From contig NZ_QRBB01000001.1 in NCBI RefSeq assembly GCF_003363135.1, positions 620,001-684,000 on the forward strand: a stretch of 64,000 bases of DNA, written 5' to 3'. Positions 55,074 to 62,700 of this stretch are shown here, one piece after another; position 1 is the stretch's first letter; each line of letters opens with the position of its first letter. The notes below the pieces were generated by a model. It saw only the letters and a list, made by a program, of their open reading frames with translations. It was not told the DNA's origin and ran no database searches. A program made the position numbers and the translations under genes. The DNA is from Alteriqipengyuania lutimaris (GTDB taxonomy: Bacteria; Pseudomonadota; Alphaproteobacteria; Sphingomonadales; Sphingomonadaceae).

Positions 55074-56084
55074 TCAGACCTGATAATAGTCGCGGTACCA
55101 CGCCACGAATTGCCTGATCCCTTCGCGAACGTCGGTCTGCGGGGCGAAGCCGGTGAGATTGTGCAGGAGGTTGGCATCCGCCCAGGTCGCGGGAACGTCT
55201 CCCATCTGCATGTCCATGTAGTTGCGCTGAGCCGGACGACCGCACTCCTCCTCGATCGCGTCGACGAAATCTTCGAGGCGAATCTTGTCGTTGTTGCCGA
55301 TATTGACGATCCGGAACGGTGCGACCGGACTCAAGCTGTCCCATTCCGGAACATCTTCGGGCGCTGCGGGCCGCTCGGGAATAGCATCGATCAGCAGACG
55401 GATGCCGTGCGCCAGATCGGTGACATAGGTGAAATCGCGGTACATCCGGCCATGATTGTAGATGTCGATCGGCTCACCATTGAGGATCCCGCGGGTGAAC
55501 TTGAACAATGCCATGTCCGGCCTTCCCCATGGGCCGTAGACGGTGAAAAAGCGGAACATGGTGGTCGGCAGGTTCCACAAGTGCGCGTAGGAATGCGCCA
55601 TTGCCTCGGTCGCCTTCTTGGTCGCGGCATAAAAGGTCAGCGGAGTGTCCGCCTTCTGATTTTCGTCGAAGGGCATTTGATCGTTCGCCCCATAAACCGA
55701 ACTCGTCGACGCCATCAGCAGGTGATCGACCGCCAGCTCGCGCGCACATTCCATGAGATTGAAAGTGCCGACGACATTCGCGTCGAGATAGGCTCGCGGG
55801 TTCTCGAGACTGTATCGCACCCCCGCCTGTGCCGCGAGATGGACGATGACGTCGGGCTTGAACTGCGTGCACGCCGCGTTGAGCGCTTCGGCATCCTCTA
55901 GCATCGCCTCGCTCGAGGTGAAACGCGGGTTCTGCGCCAGCATCGCGTGCCGGCGCCGTTTGATCCGCACATCGTAATAGTCGGTCATCCCGTCATACCC
56001 GTGGACCGCAAAGCCTTCGGCAAGCAGTTCGCGTGCGAGATGAAAACCGATGAAGCCGGCGGTTCCAGTGATGAAGACCCTGAT
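55074..56084 (-). CDS. UDP-glucuronate 4-epimerase with apparent ATC start codon
   Basis: About 336 residues. The NAD motif ITGTAGFIGFHLARELLAEGF lies upstream of every ATG/GTG/TTG in frame: the first ATG (55988) would remove it. The frame between the previous stop (TAA ending 56130) and the motif has no canonical start in any frame; GGGAG stands 7 nt before an ATC at 56084, giving IRVFITGTAGFIG, which matches the usual beginning and length of this family. Catalytic set: STSSVYG and FYAATKK; the RFFTVYGPWGRPDMAL block is typical of UDP-glucuronate 4-epimerases (CapI/LpsL). It makes UDP-galacturonate from UDP-glucuronate. Confidence 0.85.
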   Translation of the reverse strand: MRVFITGTAGFIGFHLARELLAEGFAVHGYDGMTDYYDVRIKRRRHAMLAQNPRFTSSEAMLEDAEALNAACTQFKPDVIVHLAAQAGVRYSLENPRAYLDANVVGTFNLMECARELAVDHLLMASTSSVYGANDQMPFDENQKADTPLTFYAATKKATEAMAHSYAHLWNLPTTMFRFFTVYGPWGRPDMALFKFTRGILNGEPIDIYNHGRMYRDFTYVTDLAHGIRLLIDAIPERPAAPEDVPEWDSLSPVAPFRIVNIGNNDKIRLEDFVDAIEEECGRPAQRNYMDMQMGDVPATWADANLLHNLTGFAPQTDVREGIRQFVAWYRDYYQV

Positions 56085-56129
56085 CTTGTCTCTCCCGATG
56101 CCCTTATCGCGCGCTTCGCGCGGCGCGCG

Positions 56130-57431
56130 TTACAGCGACCAATACACGTAACTCCGTGCAAACACCTGCGGATCGAGGGCCGACTTTATATCGACGAAGA
56201 CCCCTCCATCGCGAAGACTGCGGCGCGTAAGTTCGACAATCTCGTCCGCATATGCACGGTGCGGAACGGCATAGACCAGCGCATCGAGCTCGGTGAATGC
56301 GTCGAGTCCGACGAGTGGCAGGCCATAGTCCGCTTCGAATTCCTCGGGCGAAGCGAGGGGATCGTGGCACATCGCATTCATCCCGAAGCCGCGCAGTTGC
56401 TCGAGCAGTTCGGCCGATTTGCTGTTGCGCACGTCGGGCACGTTTTCCTTGAACGTCGCACCCAGCACGCCGACGCGGGCGCCCTGAATGGCGACGCCTG
56501 CAGTTGCCATCTGGCGGAGCAATTCGGTGGCGATATATCGCGGCATGCCGTCGTTGATCCGCCGCCCGGCAAGGATCACTTCGGGGTGGTAGCCCAGCCG
56601 CTCTGCCTGTGCCGTCAGATAATAGGGATCGACCCCGATGCAGTGCCCCCCGACCAGTCCGGGTGTGAAGGGCAGAAAATTCCACTTCGTGCCCGCGGCT
56701 GCGAGGACGTCGGCCGTGCGAATGCCCGACAGGTGGCAGATCTTCGCCATCTCGTTCATCAGCGCGATGTTGATATCGCGCTGCGTGTTCTCGAGAACCT
56801 TGGCCGCCTCGGCCACCTTGATCGAAGAGGCGCGGTGCACGCCGGCGTCGATAATGGCTTCGTAGGTGCGCGCCACCGTCTCGAGCGTTTCCGAATCCTG
56901 GCCTGCGACGACCTTCGTGATCTGCTCGATCGTATGGACCTTGTCGCCCGGGTTGATCCTTTCAGGACTGTAGGCGAGCTTGAAATCCTTGCCTGCCTTG
57001 AGGCCCGAGACTTCCTCCAGGACGGGGCCACAGATTTCTTCGGTCGCTCCGGGATGGACGGTCGATTCGAAGACGATGATGGTGCCCGGTGCCAGGTGTT
57101 CGCCCACGGCGCGACAGGCGCTGCGCAATATCCTGAAATCGGGATTGCGGTCGACATTGATCGGAGTGGGCACCGCAACGACGACGAAATTGCAATCGGC
57201 TACGCGCCCAGCGTCGGTGCTGAATTCGAGTTCCACTTCGGCGAGCTGATCGTCCGTAAGCTCGCCCGTGGAATCGGTGCCGCCACGCAGCTCCGCCACG
57301 CGCGCTTCCGAAATATCGTAACCGATTACGCCGGAAAATTTTCGCGCGAACGCATGCGCAACGGGCAGGCCCACATACCCGAGGCCAACGACGCAGATGC
57401 GTGGATCGTGTGCGGACAAATCATCAGACAT
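56130..57431 (-). CDS. Nucleotide-sugar dehydrogenase (UDP-GlcNAc/UDP-Glc 6-dehydrogenase, TviB/WbpA type)
   Basis: 433 residues from ATG at 57431. It oxidises the C6 hydroxyl of a UDP-hexose or UDP-HexNAc to the carboxylate with two NAD. Motifs: ICVVGLGYVGLPVAHAFA near residue 12, STVHPGATEE, YSPERINPGD, AEAAKVLENTQRDINIALMNE and the catalytic cysteine in GGHCIGVDPYYL, the TviB/WbpA form. The product would feed the 4-epimerase 45 nt downstream. A 202-bp non-coding gap lies upstream. Confidence 0.92.
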   Translation of the reverse strand: MSDDLSAHDPRICVVGLGYVGLPVAHAFARKFSGVIGYDISEARVAELRGGTDSTGELTDDQLAEVELEFSTDAGRVADCNFVVVAVPTPINVDRNPDFRILRSACRAVGEHLAPGTIIVFESTVHPGATEEICGPVLEEVSGLKAGKDFKLAYSPERINPGDKVHTIEQITKVVAGQDSETLETVARTYEAIIDAGVHRASSIKVAEAAKVLENTQRDINIALMNEMAKICHLSGIRTADVLAAAGTKWNFLPFTPGLVGGHCIGVDPYYLTAQAERLGYHPEVILAGRRINDGMPRYIATELLRQMATAGVAIQGARVGVLGATFKENVPDVRNSKSAELLEQLRGFGMNAMCHDPLASPEEFEADYGLPLVGLDAFTELDALVYAVPHRAYADEIVELTRRSLRDGGVFVDIKSALDPQVFARSYVYWSL

Positions 57432-57633
57432 CTTATGCTTTCGCCCCGAACCGCCCAAAAGTCGCCGCCCCGCAGCGAACGCCCGGGGCCGAAATGCCAA
57501 CTTGCGCGACATAGAGGAAGGCCTTCGCCAAAGTCGAGCTTGGTATTCGACGCCCGCTTCGATCGTCTTGCTGTGCCCGCCCATGCCGGCCGGTCCCACC
57601 TCGGGTCCGACTGGAACCGGGCGGGCTGCATCC

Positions 57634-58890
57634 TTATTCCTGTCCACGATCATCGGCCGCTTGCAGGTCCGCCGCCAGCCACTGGTGCAATTCGAGATCG
57701 CGATTCACCTCGGACCGAAAGCCTCGATCCGCCTTTCCCGCCAGAATGAGGCGGCTCCGGTCAAAGAGCCATGCCGGGTAATGCAGCCAGACAAGGCGCG
57801 CATCGGCGTCAATTCCCGTCGCTGCGGAAATCTTGGCGCGGCTCGGGCGGAGAGCGCCGGCCAGCAAGGCCAGCAGCTTGCGACCGAGTGGCCTATCTTC
57901 CTGCAGATCGCGTGCGAACTTGCGCGCTCTGATCGTATCCGGCGGAAGGACCAGCAGGGCAGCCACGTGATCGACCAGCCCTCGCGATACGGGCGCGGGA
58001 TTTGATCCGGCACGTTTCGCCAAGCTGCTGTGCCGAATGAGCACCTGCGAGAGTAGCGCCTCGGTTCGCGCCAAGCCGAAGGATTGCGCGGCGCGGGCGA
58101 ACTCGTCGCGCAGTTCGGGGTAACGCGCATGGAGAAAGGCGAGATCGGCGAGCACGAGTGGTCCGCAATCGAACCGGGACTTGAGTCCGGCATGCAGCAG
58201 GAGGTGGCAATAAAGCGGGATCGGCGCAGCGCATCGCACCGGCTTTGCCGCGATGTCATGATCCTGGGCGGTTTCCAGAAGCATGCTGGCCAGCGCACGA
58301 AAGTCGAACCGGTCGGTGCGGATCAGGGCACGATGCACTTCCACCGCAAGCCCGGATCGCGGGTGGCGCAGGAGCGGCATCTGATAGGCTGCGGAAGTGA
58401 TTTCTTCCGGGACGCCGGGAAGCCTGCGATACCCCATCGACATGATGATCCGCTGCGCCCTTTCGGCATCTGGCGGTCGAACGAGAAGGTCAAGATCGCG
58501 CAGTGGCCTCTGCCCTCCTTCGGGGTAGGCAACCAGGTTGAGCGCCGCGCCTTTCAGAAACACGTGATCGATCGACTCGTCGCGCAGTGCGCCGCCGATG
58601 ACGACCATCGCGGCTTGCCAGGCGAGCCATCGGCGCGACTGCTTTCTGAAAGCACGCTCGCAAGCCGCCGCGAAATCGTCTGGGAAATCGCCCGGCGCGG
58701 CGTCGCGTATCACGCAGTGCAGCAGCGCGCGAAGCCGGTGCTCGCGCGCGGTCTGCGCGATCCAGTTCCATTGCTCGGCTTCGAGATTGGGCTGCGGCGC
58801 GCGCCCATGCGGCGCGCCGCAGAGCCAGTCGAACAGCGCGCTGCGGGCTTCGATCATGGCACTATGTCCGTGCGGCGATTCGTGCGTCAC
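57634..58890 (-). CDS. Nucleotidyltransferase family protein (PF14907-like)
   Basis: 418 residues from a GTG overlapping the ABC transporter stop by 4 nt; ATG at 58857 is an alternative. The core HVFLKGAALNLVAYPEGGQRPLRDLDLLVRP near residues 115-145 carries the G-[GA]-x-D-x-D-type nucleotidyltransferase acid pair (DLDLLV), then hydrophobic helices and His/Asp-rich segments. Homologues occur in exopolysaccharide and in lasso-peptide clusters such as paeninodin, where one modifies the phosphorylated peptide. Here the partner is an ABC exporter. Confidence 0.78.
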   Translation of the reverse strand: MTHESPHGHSAMIEARSALFDWLCGAPHGRAPQPNLEAEQWNWIAQTAREHRLRALLHCVIRDAAPGDFPDDFAAACERAFRKQSRRWLAWQAAMVVIGGALRDESIDHVFLKGAALNLVAYPEGGQRPLRDLDLLVRPPDAERAQRIIMSMGYRRLPGVPEEITSAAYQMPLLRHPRSGLAVEVHRALIRTDRFDFRALASMLLETAQDHDIAAKPVRCAAPIPLYCHLLLHAGLKSRFDCGPLVLADLAFLHARYPELRDEFARAAQSFGLARTEALLSQVLIRHSSLAKRAGSNPAPVSRGLVDHVAALLVLPPDTIRARKFARDLQEDRPLGRKLLALLAGALRPSRAKISAATGIDADARLVWLHYPAWLFDRSRLILAGKADRGFRSEVNRDLELHQWLAADLQAADDRGQE

Positions 58891-60596
58891 GGGGCCGCCA
58901 ATTCGACCACCCGGTCGGCAAAGGACCAACCCTGGCTGCGGTGCGTGACATAAATCAGGGTGGGGCGACCGGAATGATCAGCAAGCCGCGCGACGATCCG
59001 GTCGGCGCCCTCCTCGTCCACCGCGCTCAGCGCTTCGTCGAGGATCAGGAGCCGTGGTTTGGCAAGCAGCGCGCGGGCCAGGCACAGCCGCTGGCGTTCC
59101 CCGCCCGACAGGGCCTGCCCACGTTCGCCCACGCGCGTTTCGAGCCCGTCGGGCAAGGCGGCAATCGCCTCCCCCATCTCCGCCCGATCGAGAGCTTCGT
59201 CGATGTCGTCCGGGCCTGGCGCAGCGGTGAACCATCGCAGGTTCTCCGCAATCGTCGCATCGAACAGGAACGGATCCTGCGGCAGGTAGGCGATGTCCTC
59301 GCGCCAGCGACGCCAGTCGGCCTCGCTGTGCAATTTCTCACCATCGACCCGGACCGAGCCCCTCGTCGCCGGAAGCAGCCCGGTGGCGATATCGAGCAGT
59401 GTGGTCTTGCCCACGCCCGACGGCCCCGCAAGCGCCACGAATTCACCCGGCTGCGCGTGGAGCGATGCACCACGCAGCGTCCACTCGCCTTCGCGGTGCG
59501 CATACCAGACCTCTTCCACCGCGATGCTCGCGGGGCCCGAGCGTCGCGCAAGGGTCGAAGGCCGGGCAGGAGCAGGTGCCGGTGCGGCCTCCCCGCCGAG
59601 CGCCGTGAGTGTCTCGCGCATGGCGGCGAGAGCGGGCAGCATGCTTGCGATGGCTTCTGCGGCCTGCAAGATCTGCTGCCCGGACCCCGCGATGCGGACC
59701 ACGATGATGACCACGACCAGCAGAACCGGCAGCGACAGATCCATTGCGAAGAAGCCGGTCAGCAAGGTCGCGGCGACCGCTCCGGCAGAGACCAGCTGCA
59801 AGGTGCCGCGCATGGCGGACTGGAGCCGGGTGAAGGAGAGCTGGTTTTCGCGCACCAGATCGGTCGCGGCGATCAACTCACGGTTGAACGCCTCTTCCGC
59901 ATTGTTGAGCCGCGCCAGCTTCTGCCCGCTGAGCAGGTTGCCGAGCGTGCCATGCAGGTGGCGGCCGGTGCCCGTCATGCCCGTGCCGCGGCGGTTCGCC
60001 CGCCGCAGCATCGGCATGCCGAGCCAGTAGAACGTGCCGAGCAGAGCGATCACGAAGACCAGCATTGCGGGCGAGAGCGCGGCCAGCACCGCCAGCTGCG
60101 CGACGACCACCGCAATCGTGGCACCGCAGCGCATCAGTCGATCATGGCCGATTGCGAGGCGGGAAACGTCCGACAGCACCGTATGCTCGAGGTCCGCCCG
60201 GCGCTGCGCGACGATCGCCTTCCACGGCGCATGACGGATGGCGTCGAACAAAATCCGGCGCCAGTGATCGACATATTCGAGTGTGAGGCGCCGCAGATAG
60301 ACGTCGCGATGGTAGATCGTGAGCGCGCGCAGTACGATCAGCGCGAGGAACGCCGCAGTCACTGCAAGCGCCTTGGCGAGCGCGGTTTCGAGGCCGAAAT
60401 CCGCGAAAATCTGGTCGAGGCTCACCCCGCCGAACCGGCCCCCGTCGCCGATCGCGGCGGAAAATAGCGGCACCAGCGCAACGACACCAACGGCCTCCAG
60501 AACCGCACCTAGGGCGACCAGAAAGGCGCACAGCAGCAGGCGAGAGCCCGCGAAGGCGCGAAAGTCCGACACATAGAAGGTGAACTGGCCGAGCAC
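58887..60596 (-). CDS. ABC transporter, fused permease and ATP-binding subunit (exporter type)
   Basis: 569 residues from a GTG at 60596 with AGGA 8 nt upstream; a TTG at 60638 is less likely. Six membrane segments over about residues 20-290, then the ATPase: Walker A GPSGVGKTTLLD, LPQDPFLFDATIAENL Q-loop, LSGGERQRL signature, LLILDEALSAVD Walker B and a VTHRSQGW switch histidine. Half-transporter that works as a dimer. It could export a lipid-linked glycan or a peptide; the latter is suggested by the nucleotidyltransferase and the B2-like protease nearby. Confidence 0.88.
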   Translation of the reverse strand: MLGQFTFYVSDFRAFAGSRLLLCAFLVALGAVLEAVGVVALVPLFSAAIGDGGRFGGVSLDQIFADFGLETALAKALAVTAAFLALIVLRALTIYHRDVYLRRLTLEYVDHWRRILFDAIRHAPWKAIVAQRRADLEHTVLSDVSRLAIGHDRLMRCGATIAVVVAQLAVLAALSPAMLVFVIALLGTFYWLGMPMLRRANRRGTGMTGTGRHLHGTLGNLLSGQKLARLNNAEEAFNRELIAATDLVRENQLSFTRLQSAMRGTLQLVSAGAVAATLLTGFFAMDLSLPVLLVVVIIVVRIAGSGQQILQAAEAIASMLPALAAMRETLTALGGEAAPAPAPARPSTLARRSGPASIAVEEVWYAHREGEWTLRGASLHAQPGEFVALAGPSGVGKTTLLDIATGLLPATRGSVRVDGEKLHSEADWRRWREDIAYLPQDPFLFDATIAENLRWFTAAPGPDDIDEALDRAEMGEAIAALPDGLETRVGERGQALSGGERQRLCLARALLAKPRLLILDEALSAVDEEGADRIVARLADHSGRPTLIYVTHRSQGWSFADRVVELAAP

Positions 60597-60688
60597 CGCG
60601 GGAATCCTACGCGCGCAGGCCGCAGGAATGGGAGGCAATGCTCATACCGATGCCATACGAGGTGCGACGACTTGTACCTTTTGCACCC

Positions 60689-62179
60689 TTACGCATGGCC
60701 GAAGAGGTCCTGTGCGCGCTGGTGCACCGCCTGGCCAACGCTGCGCCCCATCTTCAGGCCTTCGATATTGTCCGCCTGGATGTGGTAGCCCCCCATGATC
60801 CGGCTGATGCCCGCCATCTCGGCCGCCCCGGTGAGCGTGGGCAGCCACAGGGTCACGTCCGGACCCAAAGCATCGGGCTCGGTAATCTCGCCGGGTCGGC
60901 GGACCAGCTCCACCTCCAGCCGGTCCGATCCGGTGAACAGGCGCATGGTCTCCGCGCAGGCCGCGCTGACGGTCGAATGGCCCGAGACGTAGCTGGGGAA
61001 GGGCGGGCTGACGAAGACGTAAGGGGAGTAGGGATACCACTCGCTCCCCTTCATCACGATCACCCCCCTGCCGGGTCCGCCCCACCCCCGGATCGTGCGA
61101 TCGCCGTAATAGTGGCGCACCAGCGTCCACGGCCGCGAGGTATCCCAATGGCGCTTCGAATCCCACGACGCGACGAAGGCATCGTGCGCGCACTGGCCGA
61201 CCTGGAAGAACAGCTTCACGTCGCGGTCCAGATCGTAGCCGTCGCGGCGCGAGATATCCTGCGCGAAGCGCAGCCAGTGACCCGACTGCCCGGTCGATCC
61301 GGGCCCGTCGCGCATGAATTCGACGATCGCCTTCTGCCGGTCGGTCAGCCCTGCATTATAGGCGAGCACCTCGTCGACCTCCGCCCTGAGCCGATCCGAT
61401 CCCACGCGCGGCGGTTCGGGCGCGCGGAACTGGTCGGGGCGGGTGAGCGCGAAGGTTTCGACCCTGTACCAGTGCGGGGTGAGGAAGCCGGGCGCGAAGG
61501 TAGAGCCATCGGCGCGGCGGAAGGTGATGGGCTGCCACCGGTCGGGATTCCAGACCTTGTCCGGCGGGTTGACCGGGACATAGCCGGTATAGTCCGAATA
61601 GGGCGCCCCGGCCGATCCGGGCTCGTCGCCCAGCTGGTTCGCGCCATCCGAATGGCGGGCGGCACAAAGCCGCTCCGCCACGAGCACGCCGATCCCCGCC
61701 GCGCTTGTGCGCGAGGCGACGCCCATCGCGGGATCGTAGCCGAACCGCCGCAGGGCCACGTCGACCATTGCGCGCGATTCGGGATAGATATCCATCAGCG
61801 CGCAGGCGGCAGCGTAGCTGATCGCGGCTTCCCTGTTCTCCCGCGTGCGCAGCGCCTCGGGCTGGCGCAGCGAACCGCCGAACATTGCGCCGCGTGCGCG
61901 ATCGTCGAACGGTGCCCAAGCCTCGTACATCGCGGCGGTCACAAGGGCCATCGCGCGGGCGAGGATAGTCGGCCGGGCGGAGTGCCGCTCCACGTCGCGC
62001 ACCGCCACGTCGAGCAGCACGTCGAGCCAGTGATAGACGAGCGACTGGCCCGGCCCGCCGACGGAGGTTCCGGCATGCTGGAAACGCCCCTGCGCGCCAA
62101 GCGCGCGGTGCGGGAGCATGGTCCCGGCGACGGCCACGCCCATCGCGCTTCCCGACCTCAGAAAAAACCGACGGTCCAT
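60689..62179 (-). CDS. Vanadium-dependent haloperoxidase / PAP2-superfamily enzyme, Tat-exported
   Basis: 496 residues. The ATG at 62179 gives a twin-arginine signal (DRRFFLRSGSAMGVAVAGTML). The C-terminal PAP2-like active site is visible as FPSYVSGHSTVSAACAETM near residue 405 and SRIMGGYHIQADN near 465, the phosphate/vanadate-binding residues and the catalytic histidine. The lysine-arginine part of motif 1 is probably SKRHWDTSRPW. Such enzymes either oxidise halides with peroxide or are acid phosphatases; the fold and length favour the haloperoxidase branch. It follows the B2-like gene by 33 nt. Confidence 0.82.
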   Translation of the reverse strand: MDRRFFLRSGSAMGVAVAGTMLPHRALGAQGRFQHAGTSVGGPGQSLVYHWLDVLLDVAVRDVERHSARPTILARAMALVTAAMYEAWAPFDDRARGAMFGGSLRQPEALRTRENREAAISYAAACALMDIYPESRAMVDVALRRFGYDPAMGVASRTSAAGIGVLVAERLCAARHSDGANQLGDEPGSAGAPYSDYTGYVPVNPPDKVWNPDRWQPITFRRADGSTFAPGFLTPHWYRVETFALTRPDQFRAPEPPRVGSDRLRAEVDEVLAYNAGLTDRQKAIVEFMRDGPGSTGQSGHWLRFAQDISRRDGYDLDRDVKLFFQVGQCAHDAFVASWDSKRHWDTSRPWTLVRHYYGDRTIRGWGGPGRGVIVMKGSEWYPYSPYVFVSPPFPSYVSGHSTVSAACAETMRLFTGSDRLEVELVRRPGEITEPDALGPDVTLWLPTLTGAAEMAGISRIMGGYHIQADNIEGLKMGRSVGQAVHQRAQDLFGHA

Positions 62180-62212
62180 CTCGCCATTCCCCCTCAATTC
62201 GCGTGGCCGGGC

Positions 62213-62698
62213 CTACCTGCCCGCCTCGTCCATGGCGCCATTCGGGGCCCCACGGGCGGGCACGAAGGCGCGGTAGGTCTCGCGCTCCTTGCGCCCGACG
62301 ACGCAGCTCTCGCCGACCATCAGCCAGGCATGCAGGTCCATCGAGGGCGTTTCGCCACTGCGCCTTGCGCCGATCACGATGTGCGAGCCGATGCCGCGGC
62401 GCGAGAGCATGGCCGAGGCCGCGAGCGCGCGTGGCAGGCACTTGACCTGCCACGGGAAGGCGTCCCCGATCCGCTCGACCTGCTTGCCGAGCCCGCGCGC
62501 CCGTTCCCGCGCACCCGCCGGAAATGCGGCATCGTATCCCGGCTTGCGGCGCAGGAGGCTGCGCCAGTGGCGGGTCGGAACGAAGGTGACGAGGCCTTGC
62601 GCGAGGAGCAGCGCGACCCCCGTCTCGAGGCGCGAACCAAGGCTGCGGACCTTCCGGAAGGGCCTCGCCGGACCCCGGCCGATGGTGCGGTGCTCCAT
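62213..62698 (-). CDS. Lasso-peptide biosynthesis B2-like protein (transglutaminase-like protease)
   Basis: 161 residues from ATG at 62698, 2 nt after the stop of the CRTAC1 gene. The family core is present: catalytic Cys87 in FPWQVKCLPRALAA and His123 in MDLHAWLMV, as in B2/McjB C-terminal proteases that cut the leader of lasso peptide precursors. The length is that of split B2 proteins. No RRE-type B1, asparagine-synthetase-like C or precursor gene is visible in the window, so it may act on another peptide; it is an orphan on present evidence. Confidence 0.78.
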   Translation of the reverse strand: MEHRTIGRGPARPFRKVRSLGSRLETGVALLLAQGLVTFVPTRHWRSLLRRKPGYDAAFPAGARERARGLGKQVERIGDAFPWQVKCLPRALAASAMLSRRGIGSHIVIGARRSGETPSMDLHAWLMVGESCVVGRKERETYRAFVPARGAPNGAMDEAGR

Positions 62699-62700
62699 CG

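Noticed and set aside
55074..55988. 304-residue form of the UDP-glucuronate epimerase starting at ATG 55988
   Set aside because: It would lack the NAD-binding motif that is encoded in frame directly upstream; the longer form from ATC is preferred.
55947..57749. 600-codon open frame on the plus strand
   Set aside because: Antisense to the nucleotide-sugar dehydrogenase; no domain and no ribosome site of note.
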